Shown: positions 50,339 to 60,332 of the stretch, one piece after another | Numbering within the stretch: the first letter of the stretch is position 1 | How the letters are laid out: every line of letters starts with the position of its first letter | DNA from: Prorocentrum cordatum | Lineage: Eukaryota; Sar; Dinophyceae; Prorocentrales; Prorocentraceae | Direction: 5' to 3' | Length of the DNA stretch: 64,000 bases | Assembly: GCA_963575745.1 (NCBI GenBank) | Contig: CAUYUJ010008591.1 | Coordinates: forward strand, 295,788-359,787 | The notes under the pieces: model-generated | Databases searched by the model: none | What the model saw: only the letters and a program-made list of their open reading frames with translations | What the model was told of the DNA's origin: nothing | Position numbers and translations under genes: made by a program

Positions 50339-51074
50339 CTAGTGAGATGGAAGCGCACCACCACCACCACTTGGAGGATGGAGGCAGAAGGTTGGCAGGG
50401 GTGGTGCTGGTTTGTATCGTTTCGGGCGCTCTTGCGGGACATCATGAGCACCCGCATCACGCATCCAGCTCACCGCTAGAATCCCCCCAGGTGGTAGTGG
50501 TGCGCTTCCTGCTCCCAAGTCTCGGCGGCGAACAAGGGGGGAAGCGAGAGGGAGAAGCAGGCCCTCTCAGAAGGCGCCTGGGCTTCTCTGAAGCCCTCTG
50601 GGCTTCTGAAACAAGTTATTTGGTTTCTTCGGGGGCGCTTAGAACAGTTCTCAGAAGGCCCGGGAGCTTCCGAAACTTCTGAGAAGGCCCGCCCCCTCTC
50701 GGACGCCTGCTGGGTTTTTGGTCGTCACTTGGCTCTCCAATGGCCGTTCGGGACGATCCGAGCACACCCAGAACGCCCTCGACGAAGCGCAGCTGCTGGA
50801 GCGCATCCCGAGGCTCGAACACCGCCGAGCACCGGCGACGACGCCCGGAAACCTCGAACCTCGAGCCCGAAACTCCGAGGCCCGCCCCCCTCCTCACTTC
50901 CCTCCCCAAGCTGGCCGCCGAAAATCACCGTGGTGGTCTCTGCACACCCTCCGCCAGCGGCAGCCAGAGGGGCCTCCGCCGCGGCGGGCGCGGCAGCCGC
51001 GGACGCCGCCGGCTCCCGTACGCTCGGCGGCCCGGGCGGCGGGAATGCCAGCTGGAGCGCCTCGAGGAACAAAA
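50339..51074. repeat. Family F copy (50523-50700) and family B copy 3 (50711-50872)
   Basis: GGCGGCGAACAAGGGGGGAAG starts the family F copy. GGCCGTTCGGGACGATCC...GCAGCTGCTGGAGCGCATCC is the family B copy, closest to that at 9050. On the minus strand this would be upstream intronic sequence of the Mei2-like gene. The remainder shows no gene. Confidence 0.65.
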
Positions 51075-51305
51075 AGTTTGAGCAGGGACCGACCGTCCCG
51101 CCATACCTTCAGGCCTATCACGAGATGCTCGTAGAACCCAGAAGTACTCTCTACAACAAAAATAGGGCTCTCAGAACCAACGCCCAATGCATTGGAGCAA
51201 GACAGACTCAGCCATAACTGTTCTGAGGATATCCCGTGCAACCCACAAAGAGTTATTAGAACATCTTCTCGTGGGTAGGCAAGCCAGGACGCTTCGCCAC
51301 TGCTT
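51075..51305. repeat. Family J dispersed repeat, copy 2
   Basis: Partner of 39525-39765, with the same left and right terminal blocks. Confidence 0.75.
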
Positions 51306-51844
51306 GGCAAGTGGCATACACATGTGGCCCCCTTCCGCAAACCCTGAGCCCAAACATGTAGTGACCTCCTCCTGGGGACCCACTCCCTACTTGCGCCGGC
51401 TTCCGCCAGCCTTCCGCCGGCGGAGGCGGCCTCGCTTTACTTCCACCGCCGCCCGCTGGCCTTCCGCCGGCCTTCCGCCGAGGAAGCGGCACCTCCCTCG
51501 ATCCTCGAGGGCGAGGCCCTTCTTGGCACGCCTCGTGTGGCCGCGCCCTGCGCTCCGAACGCGCCCCAGGTCGAAGCAGTCGGCTCCACGGCAGACCAAC
51601 ACGGCCAGCCCTGCGGCCCGAGGCGGCGTTTGCCCTGGTGGTCGAGGCACCCTCTCACAGACGGGGCGCCGCGCGTCGGAGCGAAGGGCGCGGCGTCACC
51701 TTCGAGGTCTCGGAGGGCTGCGCGGAGTTCTGTGGGCCGCGCGGAGTTATGTGTGTGTGTGTTTGTATTGTGTTTTTTGTATTTGTTTCGTGTGTTTGCT
51801 TTTCATAAAAAAATGTGTGTGCATGTGTGTGTGTGTGTGTGAGA
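51306..51844. repeat. CTTCCGCCGG-rich stretch, then A-run and TG microsatellite
   Basis: CTTCCGCC repeats at about 51400-51490 resemble 6350-6440. 51745-51843 has GT/TG repeats, with CATAAAAAAATGTGTGTG immediately before the ORF chain. A similar CAAAAAAGTGTGTGTG follows that chain at 57699. Confidence 0.6.
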
Positions 51845-52035
51845 ATGGAGAGCACCTTCGCAGACCGCATCGCGGCACCATTCGATCCCCAGTTCTCTTG
51901 GGATAAGTTGAGTGCTGCTCTCCTGGATAGCATAAAGAAATTGGTGGACGACCCCACGATGGCCATCCTTCTTTACACAGTGTCTGGACTGCACCCCCAG
52001 ACAGGAAAGCCTGAAGCCACCTTGGATACTGTTTG
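51845..52035 (+). CDS. Unrecognised ORF chain, segment 1
   Basis: Starts with the first ATG after the TG repeat: MESTFADRIAAPFDPQFSWD, then KLSAALLDSIKKLVDDPTMA and ILLYTVSGLHPQTGKPEATL. Well-formed protein-like sequence that degenerates after about residue 62, where the next segment takes over one frame back (minus 1). It may be the N-terminus of the protein continued at 52033. Confidence 0.5.
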
Positions 52036-54072
52036 GACGTGGAGGTCGGAATTGACGCCAGCAACCTCGATTATAACCTCACGTGGGCAGCCTTGGTTTG
52101 GTTCCTTGGACTGGGCACGCCGTGGCACGACAAACAGCTTGGCGTCGCATACGAATCGCTCCCGCCGCTGCCCCACAAGGTTGGGAGCAACCGCCGCCCC
52201 CAGGCCTCCAGCCGCTGCACCCCTCAGGGCACGCTCCCACAGTTTCCCGCGGCTTGGAGCAGCTCCACCTGCCGATGCAGACGCCACAGGGTGCACCCAG
52301 GAATGGAGAACCTACATGCCCTACTCCAGCCCGATAAGATCGATGCAGATTTCACTCGGACCCTGGTCGGTGACGACAAGCAGCCCCTCAACCCCCCCAC
52401 GCTCCGAGTGCTACTAGTGGTGATGATGCTACAGCTGCGCGAGCCCCGCGCCACACTCTGGCCTTTCCCGTACCCAGAGGCCACAGGCGACATTCTTGAG
52501 GCCATGATGGGCCTGTGCCTTCCGTGGCAGGAGGCTCACAAGGAGTTCCGCACACAGTTCGCGGAGACGTGGGGTTTCCAGCTAGCGGACCTCGCCACCC
52601 TCCACACCAAGCTAGCTGAGGTCATACACCACACTAGCACCTTGGCCACGTATGCCCATCACCACGAGGTTGCCGGCAAGCACAATTGTCCGAAGACATG
52701 GGCAGGGATGCAGAAGCACGGCTTCACCCTGGAGGCTCCCCTACGCGTGCTGGAGACTTTGGTCCGGCCAGCCGACGTCACGCAGCTAAACAGTGGAGGG
52801 TGCTCCATCTGCCAGCTGCACACAGCCCTGGCGGGGTCAGAGATTGGACTAGGCAGCCCTGAAACCATGGCCGACCTCCAGTACATCGGGGGAGGGACAG
52901 CAATCTCCAACCACCGACTCGACGAGGACATCCCTGCTTCCCCGGCCTCGGGAACCCCACTGTTCCCTCCATTCGTACGCGACGGGCACTTCTGCAGGCA
53001 GCAGAAGGATGCCACCTACAACTGCGACGGATGCACCAGCGTCGGGCTAAATGGTACAGCAGGCACCTGGGAAGACGACGACACGCGGGAGCTGCTAGCC
53101 CAGAACCGTGCGCAGGCGTACGCGGAAGGCAAGAACTGCAGATGGCTCTGCGAGCAATGCTGGGTCAGCTCGCTGGAGAGAAAAGGGATATGTCTCCCAG
53201 AACCCGACACGACAGAGCGCAACTGCAGGAGGCCCATGCAGTGGTTACTACAAGAGCACAAACGCAGACTGGACGAAAACCGCGCTCAGAAAAGGGCCAG
53301 GACACTCCCCTCCCTGGCCCGACTGCCGCTGGGGTTCAGGGTGCCATCAGATGCCGCAGCCCCAACTTCTCTCAAGGAGCTCGTCCTACGTACGCCTCGC
53401 CAGTTCCGCCCAGCCAGCGCTGGCACCACACTCCCACCACACAGGCTCACCGATGGCAGGTTCGGCACCGAAGTGCACCTTACCAAATGCTACTCAGCCA
53501 CCTGTGACTTCTGTCCCCCCATTTCCCCCTTGCTTGAGTGGCCACCAGGCGCACCAGCCTTGGGCTGTTTCATTTGGCGCGCAGAGACGGACGCGGACTG
53601 CGCTGCGCAAACAGGTCTCCCTCCGTGGGGCGCAATGCCATCACTGTGGATCAAGAGGCAGTGGAACGCCAGCTGGGCTTGCAGGAGGTGCCTGGTTCAC
53701 ATCTGGGACATTGCCCCCGGCGCCCTCGACCTGATACTGGACCAATGCTCCAACGAGATATACCCAGGTCCCCCTACCAAGAGGCCAGCCATGAGCGAGA
53801 TCTCAGAGGAGTGGGGCATATACGACATGTCAGCGCATCTTTCCCCAAACAGCCCAGCGCCAGCCACGAGCTCCAACCCACCAGTGGCAACTGCTGACGG
53901 CCGTGCAGAGCTCGCTCCGCGCCCGCAAAAGGCACAGATGGAGGAGGTGCTCAGAGCTATTCACTACCGGCTCTCCCACCACCCATGGCACCCCCACTAC
54001 CCACATACTCCACCCGCCGTCTCGGTGGGGAGCAGTCGAGAGGCCCCGTCCGCGAGTTGGTCAAGTTTTTGA
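52015..54072 (+). CDS. Unrecognised ORF chain, segment 2 (two zinc-binding-like modules)
   Basis: About 680 codons. The N-terminal third is mixed. The middle is helical (DILEAMMGLCLPWQEAHKEF, ATYAHHHEVAGKHNCPKTWA). Then come five CxxC pairs: GCSIC, NCDGC, WLCEQCW, ATCDFC and WACRRC. They suggest two similar modules, each a CxxC, a 35-80 residue spacer with W/H residues, and a second CxxC followed by hydrophobic residues; each could bind zinc. The C-terminus is Pro/Ser-rich. The ORF stops at a TGA directly after five T (54066-54072), while the minus 1 frame continues. No known family; a nucleic-acid-binding (gag/ORF1-like) role is a guess. Confidence 0.55.
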   Translation, partial: SHLGYCLDVEVGIDASNLDYNLTWAALVWFLGLGTPWHDKQLGVAYESLPPLPHKVGSNRRPQASSRCTPQGTLPQFPAAWSSSTCRCRRHRVHPGMENLHALLQPDKIDADFTRTLVGDDKQPLNPPTLRVLLVVMMLQLREPRATLWPFPYPEATGDILEAMMGLCLPWQEAHKEFRTQFAETWGFQLADLATLHTKLAEVIHHTSTLATYAHHHEVAGKHNCPKTWAGMQKHGFTLEAPLRVLETLVRPADVTQLNSGGCSICQLHTALAGSEIGLGSPETMADLQYIGGGTAISNHRLDEDIPASPASGTPLFPPFVRDGHFCRQQKDATYNCDGCTSVGLNGTAGTWEDDDTRELLAQNRAQAYAEGKNCRWLCEQCWVSSLERKGICLPEPDTTERNCRRPMQWLLQEHKRRLDENRAQKRARTLPSLARLPLGFRVPSDAAAPTSLKELVLRTPRQFRPASAGTTLPPHRLTDGRFGTEVHLTKCYSATCDFCPPISPLLEWPPGAPALGCFIWRAETDADCAAQTGLPPWGAMPSLWIKRQWNASWACRRCLVHIWDIAPGALDLILDQCSNEIYPGPPTKRPAMSEISEEWGIYDMSAHLSPNSPAPATSSNPPVATADGRAELAPRPQKAQMEEVLRAIHYRLSHHPWHPHYPHTPPAVSVGSSREAPSASWSSF

Positions 54073-55601
54073 TCGAGTGGAGTCACTCAGTCTACTCCCT
54101 CTGGGTGGCCCACACCCAGCGGTGGGGAAGGGAAGTCGTGGGGGAGGTGACCGACGAGTCGGGGTGGTCCCACGAGCACCTGGTGCAGTTCCTGCAGTCC
54201 ATCTACGGGGGCGAGATACCTAGGAACGGGCACCCCCTGCGCATCCCGCGGGACGGGCGGAGGGCAGCTGCGGCCAATGTGGTCACGCACCTAGTGGAGA
54301 GCAACTCGAAGTACCAGGAGGCATGGCGGTGCTTTGTTGACAAACTCGACAGCCAGAAAGGACAGTGCCCCCAGCGGCAGCCACTGGATACGCTAACCAC
54401 CTTTCCATCACAAATGAAGGACGACCTCGCAGAAGGAACAACAGAACTCCTCGCCAGCTCGCGGAAGGTCACGAAGACCTGCATTGCTGAAGAAGAAGGA
54501 TCCCCCACTGCCGTTTGGCTCAACAAGCCCCAGGCGACCCCATCCGACCCCTCCCCTGACCACGCTATCCCCCGGCCGCCTGCCGCACCAGGACAGCCTG
54601 ACGGAGAGGGAGGAGATGTTCCGTCCCCGCAAAAGTATGGAAGTGGCGGCGGCGAGGAGGAGCTTGACTGGGACCCATCCGAGTCAGAATGGCAGGCTCA
54701 TGGATTCCAACCAGACAGGAATGACTCCGTGGCTCAGGCCAGTCCCGCACGCCAAGTAGTCGAGGCCGACATCCCAGAGCGAAGCGACAGTGAGGCCTCC
54801 CACAGTCCGCCGATCCTGTGGACCAGACCCCCACAGAGGGTCGAGTCAAAAGCCTGGTCGCCGTACGTCAGGGAATACGCGCGCACATTCCAGGACGCAA
54901 TGTGCGACGACAGGAAGCTGAACGACAGGAAGCTGAGGCTAGTTGAAAACAAGCCAGAGCGCCGACCACCCCCTATTCCTGAGGATGCCTCACTCGGCCG
55001 CACAGACCGCCCGCCACTGAGCCCACCCGCCTCTTGGCAGCATCGCAGCTCAGGCCGAGGGCGCGAGCCTCAGGTAGCATCCATCCCACCAGCGCGCCCT
55101 GATGACCTCATGGGCGGTCTCCCCATGTACTTAAAGTCAATCAGCGAAGCAGACGCCAACAAGGTCGAGCCAGCACAAGACAAGATCATCCGACTGCAGA
55201 AGACGCTGGGGTGCGCCTTCAACGGGATCTGGGCCGCCTGGGTCCGTAAGGCAGGCAGCAAGCATTGGGGCCCATGGGTCAACATCAAGTCCGACCCCAA
55301 GAGGAACTCGGTTCAGCTATGCGAAGACTTCCTCCAGGCATGGGACAAAGCAAGCTTCGACGCCTACAAGATGGACGACGAGCACCAGCTCCGCGTAGAC
55401 TGGCCAACCATTACGGACAGACATCGCAAGCAACTACAGCTTGACACCAAGACACACACACACACCCGAAGGACCCAGGGGTGGCGGTCGCCCGTATCCA
55501 TGGGCCGACGGCAGCAAGACGACGCCATGTCCCCCCCCGGTGCCCGCCGACGACAGGGGCGCCGCGCAAGCAGCTGCCTCAAGCGGGCCCACCGGGGATG
55601 A
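53985..55601 (+). CDS. Unrecognised ORF chain, segment 3
   Basis: Minus 1 frame relative to segment 2. Protein-like from RGPVRELVKFLIEWSHSVYS onward: DESGWSHEHLVQFLQSIYGG, a Pro/Glu-rich linker, DDRKLNDRKLRLVENKPERR, and a conserved-looking basic/aromatic domain (KIIRLQKTLGCAFNGIWAAW, DFLQAWDKASFDAYKMDDEH). Real coding appears to end at a CA microsatellite (about 55450-55465), after which this frame becomes low-quality. No family recognised. Confidence 0.5.
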   Translation: MAPPLPTYSTRRLGGEQSRGPVRELVKFLIEWSHSVYSLWVAHTQRWGREVVGEVTDESGWSHEHLVQFLQSIYGGEIPRNGHPLRIPRDGRRAAAANVVTHLVESNSKYQEAWRCFVDKLDSQKGQCPQRQPLDTLTTFPSQMKDDLAEGTTELLASSRKVTKTCIAEEEGSPTAVWLNKPQATPSDPSPDHAIPRPPAAPGQPDGEGGDVPSPQKYGSGGGEEELDWDPSESEWQAHGFQPDRNDSVAQASPARQVVEADIPERSDSEASHSPPILWTRPPQRVESKAWSPYVREYARTFQDAMCDDRKLNDRKLRLVENKPERRPPPIPEDASLGRTDRPPLSPPASWQHRSSGRGREPQVASIPPARPDDLMGGLPMYLKSISEADANKVEPAQDKIIRLQKTLGCAFNGIWAAWVRKAGSKHWGPWVNIKSDPKRNSVQLCEDFLQAWDKASFDAYKMDDEHQLRVDWPTITDRHRKQLQLDTKTHTHTRRTQGWRSPVSMGRRQQDDAMSPPGARRRQGRRASSCLKRAHRG

Positions 55602-55860
55602 TCGACGGTACCCATGGAGCAAACCAAAAGAGGCCACTCGTTCCCCTTCGGTGTACACCGATTACAGGGTTGCCGAACAGACAGGCGCACCCAGTGCCGC
55701 CGCTCGATGGGAATCATGGCAGGCATGGGAAGGGTGGGACCACCGACAGGACACGTGGGCTGACTCCGACTGGAGGACCAGGGAGAAACGCACTGCCCCC
55801 AGAGGAGACGCTCAGTACGCTGACAAACGGCAGCGCGGGCGGGACTTCGCCCGCAAGTGA
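55441..55860 (+). CDS. Unrecognised ORF chain, segment 4 (C-terminal)
   Basis: Picks up after the CACACACACACAC run in a third frame: PRGGGRPYPWADGS, RRYPWSKPKEAT, ARWESWQAWEGWDHRQDTW, ending KRQRGRDFARK with TGA at 55858. Aromatic and basic, Arg/Trp-rich, as in RNA-binding tails. The frame change at the dinucleotide repeat looks like microsatellite slippage in a formerly continuous ORF. An open frame beginning GTGA continues to 56378, but it is weakly protein-like. Confidence 0.45.
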   Translation: MTPRHTHTPEGPRGGGRPYPWADGSKTTPCPPPVPADDRGAAQAAASSGPTGDDRRYPWSKPKEATRSPSVYTDYRVAEQTGAPSAAARWESWQAWEGWDHRQDTWADSDWRTREKRTAPRGDAQYADKRQRGRDFARK

Positions 55861-56284
55861 GCCTGACTGGTCTATCCTATCGGAGCGCTGCCCCCTCCGT
55901 CTCCCCAGGCCCAGGAAGGCAGCTCAATCGTCGAGGGACAGTCGGAGAGGGCCCCATCGCATTCTCTTGCAGCTCGTCTGCGGCTCAAGGCTTTTCCCCC
56001 CTGATTATGTCAATACAACGAGTCGCCACTCAGCCCGTCTCAGAACGCAACGCATGCTTTCTAGAAGACATCGACCTCGGGCAGCTGGGGACTGCCTCCA
56101 CCTCCCTATACAAAGTGGTCTCCATCGCGCTGACCCTGTGGGCCACATGGGCCCCCGACGTGCCTTGTGGGGCCCAATGGGTCGGCAGCCCGATGGTCCT
56201 CAACCGCACCTTTGCTGCCCACAGGCGCGCAGTTCATGAGGATATAGACGACGCGGACGGCTGTCCCCACGGGCCACCTCCGTG

Positions 56285-57150
56285 GGTAGTCACTGGTTTC
56301 ACCGCAGTGACAGGCCCCGGCCTTAATACAGCTGTGTCACCTCCTGGGGTCGAGGTGCACCACTCACATTGCGTCTAGACTCCCACGGTGCAGCGTGGGC
56401 CCTGAGCCCGTGTGGTAACGGCTGCCATATTTCCGGCACACGGTTCACTTTGGCCTTGTACACTGACATGGGCCCGTCGTGCCCGTTGGGCACTCACGCT
56501 GGATGGCTGGGGCTGCAGGCCGAAGGCCCTCCCCCCTTTCGCTCCATAAGCAGCGCATCCGACGGCAGCGACCTGGCGGCGTCCCCCCCCCACCAGGCAG
56601 GCACCCTCCTGACCGCCTTCCGACGACGCCTGGCTGGGTCCTTGACTGACGGTGGCCGCTTCGCTCTCGTCCTTCCCCCAACGTATTCACTGACCTGCGG
56701 CTATCGGCTGCGCCCCCCCTACTTCACTTCGACCGCCATGGCAGGACGTTCGACGTGTTTGTTTCACCGCAGTGACAGGTCGTGGCACTCTCAGCACCAC
56801 CTGGATGTGTGACACCTCTTTGGCCACGCTGCGTCTAGCTTCCCACGGTGCACCGTGGACTTAGTCCGTGTGGCGTCGGCTGGAATAATCCACGCACACG
56901 GTTGGATTTGGCCTGGTTCTCTCGGACATGGGCCCGACTCGCCAACCTGGGTCATCGAGCGGCTGGGACCGCCGGCCTAAGGCCCGCCCCAGTCGTCCTA
57001 CACTACGCACCTTCTACGTCGACACCGCTCTGTGGCCCCCCCCCTGGAAGGCGCCTACGTCGCCTTCACCACTTTGGCCCCGTTCTCGGACATGGGCCCT
57101 TTTTGCCCGCCTGGGCACGCACCTTGGCCGGATTGGGTCGTCGGCCTAAG
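56285..57150 (+). repeat. Diverged tandem duplication, unit about 460 bp
   Basis: GTTTCACCGCAGTGACAGG, TGCGTCTAG-TTCCCACGGTGCA-CGTGG, GCACACGGTT-NACTTTGGCC and GACATGGGCCCG occur in the same order from 56304 and from 56760. A third partial GGACATGGGCCC...GGCCTAAGGCCC block lies at 57087-57153. It follows the ORF chain directly. Confidence 0.75.
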
Positions 57151-57377
57151 GCCCAACCCCTACACTCCCCTCGACGCATTTCGGTGACTGACGACCTTGC
57201 CCAGTGGCGCTTCCCCCCCACTGGTTGCGAGCAGCCAGCATTGAGCTTTCAGTTGCTCCGTGAGTGAGGGCTCCTGGTTGGCAGTTGTCCGCTTTGCGTG
57301 CTCTCTTCCCGATCTGACGGGTGTTGGCGCCACTGTGCGTCGCCCCGATTTCACTGGGTGCCGTGTTCGTTCGGCGT

Positions 57378-57677
57378 AATGAGGCTAATTTTGTCCCTCG
57401 CATGTGCTCTCCTGCGTCGGCTCTTGGCCCGCTGGCAATCATCTGCTTCCCGTCATGCTAGTGCTCGGCCTAATGAGGTTCATTCCTCGCCTGTGCATTC
57501 CGGCGTTGGCTTTTGGCCCGCTGGCAATTATCTCGCTTGTCGCCCCAAGCTAGCTGCGACCCGCTCTCTGTAATGAGGTTCATTTTGTCCCTCGCATGTG
57601 CACTCCAGCGTTGGCTTTTGGCCCGCTGGGAATTATCTTGCGTGCCGCCCCATGCTTGATACGACCCGCTCTCTGGA
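57378..57677 (+). repeat. Tandem repeat, three units of about 100 bp
   Basis: Each unit starts TAATGAGG(C/T)T-ATT and contains CCTCGC-TGTGC, GTTGGCTTTTGGCCCGCTGG and AATTATCTN, ending near CGACCCGCTCTCTG. It lies between the ORF chain and the TG repeat at 57701, like a tandem 3' tail. Confidence 0.85.
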
Positions 57678-57700
57678 ATCGTCCTTGGAGCCGCAGATCA

Positions 57701-57705
57701 AAAAA

Positions 57706-57741
<36 letters not shown>

Positions 57742-57755
57742 GTGTGTGTGTTTTA
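57701..57755. repeat. TG microsatellite after an A-run
   Basis: CAAAAAAGTGTGTGTG then GTATGTGTATGTG. It mirrors the A-run plus TG repeat upstream of the ORF chain at 51808-51843. Confidence 0.9.
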
Positions 57756-57770
57756 GTTCTGGCAGCGGCG

Positions 57771-57918
57771 GCGGACCCTCTCCGGGCGCGTGGAGCGCGC
57801 CAGGGGGCGGCAGGTGCGGCGCCGCCAGGGGGGGTCCAGCGCCGATCCGAGAAAGCCGCGCGGACCTCCGAGAGGCTCTGCCACTTTCTGCTCATGCCAC
57901 TGCGTGCCTCTGGCAACA
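57771..57918. mobile_element. Family D element, free copy with intron-like 3' end
   Basis: GGGGGGTCCAGCGCCGATCC...GCGCGGACCTCC then GCTCTGCCACTTTCTGCTCATGCC...GGCAACAG, the latter matching the 3' end of the Mei2-like intron. A family E copy begins 3 bp further on. Confidence 0.6.
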
Positions 57919-57920
57919 GA

Positions 57921-58094
57921 TTGGCGGCGAGCACAAGGGGGTGGAGGGAGGGGGGAGGGCTTCTTAGAAGGAGGCTGCTTCTTAGAAGGTGCCGGCCTTA
58001 CATCTATAGATGAGGCCCGCACTTTCTAAGAAGCAGGGGTGCTTCTAAGAAGCCCCCCCCCCTCCCCCCACCCCCCTCTGCGCGTGGCTGAACA
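57921..58094. mobile_element. Family E element, free copy
   Basis: Reverse-complement relative of CTL intron 4 (29156-29331) over its full length. Begins TTGGCGGCGAGCACAAGGGGG and ends CTCTGCGCGTGGCTGAACAG. Confidence 0.75.
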
Positions 58095-58299
58095 GAGGTG
58101 TGCCGATACCGCTGCTCCGTGGACCTCCCCTGGCTTGCACTCTGACTGGGCCCCAGACGGCCAAAACGAGGGAAGGGTACAGCAGCCTCCCCGAACATCC
58201 CGCAGGTCCAAAGTCTTCGATGCAGTGGGCTCCGGAGGTCTGGACCACTTCCCCAAGGCCGGTTTTTCGCCCTGGGTCGTTTTCGGACGGCCCCGAGGC

Positions 58300-58313
58300 C
58301 CGTCGTCGTCGTT

Positions 58314-58346
<33 letters not shown>

Positions 58347-58518
58347 ATCGTCGCCGTCGTCGTCGCCGTCGTCCTCGTCGTCGTCGTCGTCCTCGTTGTC
58401 ATCGTCGTCGTCGTCGTCCTCCTCCTCGTCCTCGTCCTCGTCGTCCTCGTCGTCGTCGTCGCCGTCGTCCTCCTCCTCGTCGTCGTCCTCCTGCTCGTCG
58501 TCCTCGTCGTCGTCGTCC

Positions 58519-58551
<33 letters not shown>

Positions 58552-58555
58552 CTCC
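58300..58555. repeat. GTC/TCC microsatellite
   Basis: CGTCGTCGTCCTC triplets. The minus frame upstream of it (58740-58560) is Arg/Ala-rich and transit-peptide-like but has no ATG or homology. Confidence 0.93.
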
Positions 58556-59260
58556 GAAGAGCGCCTGCCGGGGCGCCGCCGCGGGGGCGCCGCAGGGCGA
58601 CGGGGCGCCGGGCACGAAGGCCGCCGCGCGGGTGCTGAGGCGCGTGCGGGTGGCGGGCGCCGCGGCGGCGGCGGGGGAGCGGAGGCCCCGCAGCGCCAGC
58701 AGCCTGCGGTGGCAGCTCACGCGACGCAGAGCAGCCAATCCCCCGCCCCCCACTCTTCACCACCCCGACGCGCGAAGCTGCTTCGCAAACCCGCCCAAAC
58801 GAGGAATCAAACAGGTCCACGCTGGTCCACGCCACGCTGATCCACGCTGGTCCACGCCACTCGACGCTAGATCGACGCTAATCGACGCTAGCCGACGCTA
58901 CACCGGCACTATCTCATCGACTCCCAGGCGCTAGTCGACCCCAATCGACGCCAAAGACAGAATTCACAGGGTACGCCAGGCTCCCATGATTTGCGACCGC
59001 AGCAGCCTGCCGAACGGCGTGTGGGTGGGCTCCGTGGCTGCCTCGGGCTCGTTGTTCGCAACGGGGCGCGTAAGGACAGACCAACCCTGAGATCCTGGCG
59101 TGGAAACTCGTTCACATCGGGCGTTCTTGCTCGGTTTCGGGCCCCGGGGCCGTCACAGACCGATCCCGCTCGAGAGATGGCGCAGAAAGACAGGGTCCAG
59201 GGCTCGGGTCGGGATCGTTGTTGCGATGTTGGTTTTGTTGAAAGCCTCGGATCTCAGGGA
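58556..59260. other. No gene recognised; CGACGCTA/CCACGCTG short repeats
   Basis: 58815-58960 consists of GTCCACGCTG, CGACGCTAGATCG and GCCGACGCTA units related to 36300-36420. No coding evidence. Confidence 0.45.
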
Positions 59261-59369
59261 ATAGTGTGGAATAGTGTGTGTGGGTATGTGTATGTGTGTG
59301 TGTATGTGTGTGTATGTGTGTGTATGTGTGTGTATGTGTGTGTGTGTGTGTGTGTGTGGGTGTGCGTGT

Positions 59370-59409
<40 letters not shown>

Positions 59410-59410
59410 G
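59261..59410. repeat. GT/GTAT microsatellite
   Basis: GTGTGTATGTGTGTGTATG repeats followed by pure GT. Confidence 0.95.
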
Positions 59411-60332
59411 CCTCGGGGGCGCGCGTCCGACCTGAACATCCGGTACAGACGTCTTGCAGTCCAACGTTTCCTCAGCGGCGTGGCCAGAGAACGCCCGCCA
59501 CACGGAGCTTCGGCTGCAGGACTCCTCGGCGCGCGCGTCGCCGGAGTGAGAGCGACCTGTGGCGCGCTGCTTGCCGATCGCTGCGCGCGATGCGGCAGCA
59601 GCGGCCTGCATGCGTGGGTTCAGACGCCCCGCCCAGACACCCCGAAAGCTGCGCCCCAGAGCTCACGCCGGTGAAGTGTCACTCTGCCGAGTGGCCGGCT
59701 GCCGTGGTGGGCTTGCTGTTGGTCTGGAGCTGGAGGAGGTCGCTGAGGCCGGGGAGCCGCTTGGAGCAGCAGTCGGGCCCCTCCTCGTTGGACGCCCGAA
59801 GTATGTGCGGCAGACATGGGTGCGATGCCCAACAGCAGGTGTTGTCCAAAACCGACAGCGGCCGCTGTTGGGCAGGGTGCCTTCGGGCAGGGGTGGACCA
59901 CGTCCGCGGCGACACCGATAGCGAGTCCTGTTCAAAATGAACAAGAACTGCTGTTGGTCTTCGCACCCATTCTCTCTGTACCCATTTCGATCGTGACGAC
60001 TTGGCGGCGAGCCCGGAGGGGCGTGAGAAGGAGAAACCCAGCTCAGAAGGCTCGGAAGTCCCTCCCCTTTGTCAGGAGTTTCCTGAACCTTCCCGGAACA
60101 CACAGAACTGAGACGCCACGCAGCCATGTGAGCAGAGCTTCCCCTCCTCGGCGCCGCGCACGCACGCCCCAGGGCCGGGGCGCGCGAAAGCGCGCCCCGG
60201 CGGCGAGGCGCGAGCGACGGGGGGGGTGTGCAGGCAGGATCTGGAGCAAAGCCAGCTGAGGCCACAGCTTGGCCTTCGGGGGGCGTCGGTGATGCGGTGC
60301 GCTCCGCCGGCCCCCCCCCCTTCGTGATCTCG
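59411..60332. other. No gene recognised; partial family F copy
   Basis: GGCGGCGAGCCCGGAGGGGCGTGAGAAGG...CTCAGAAGGCTCGGAAGTCCC at about 60002-60063 is a family F fragment. An AACAGCAGGTG...AACCGACAGCGGCCGCTGTTGG block near 59840-59880 resembles 33243-33265. No gene. Confidence 0.45.

Noticed and set aside
58004-58753. Possible transit-peptide-bearing first exon (minus, 58560-58740)
   Set aside because: Ala/Arg-rich and targeting-like, but no ATG, no downstream mature-protein similarity, and it runs into a GTC microsatellite.
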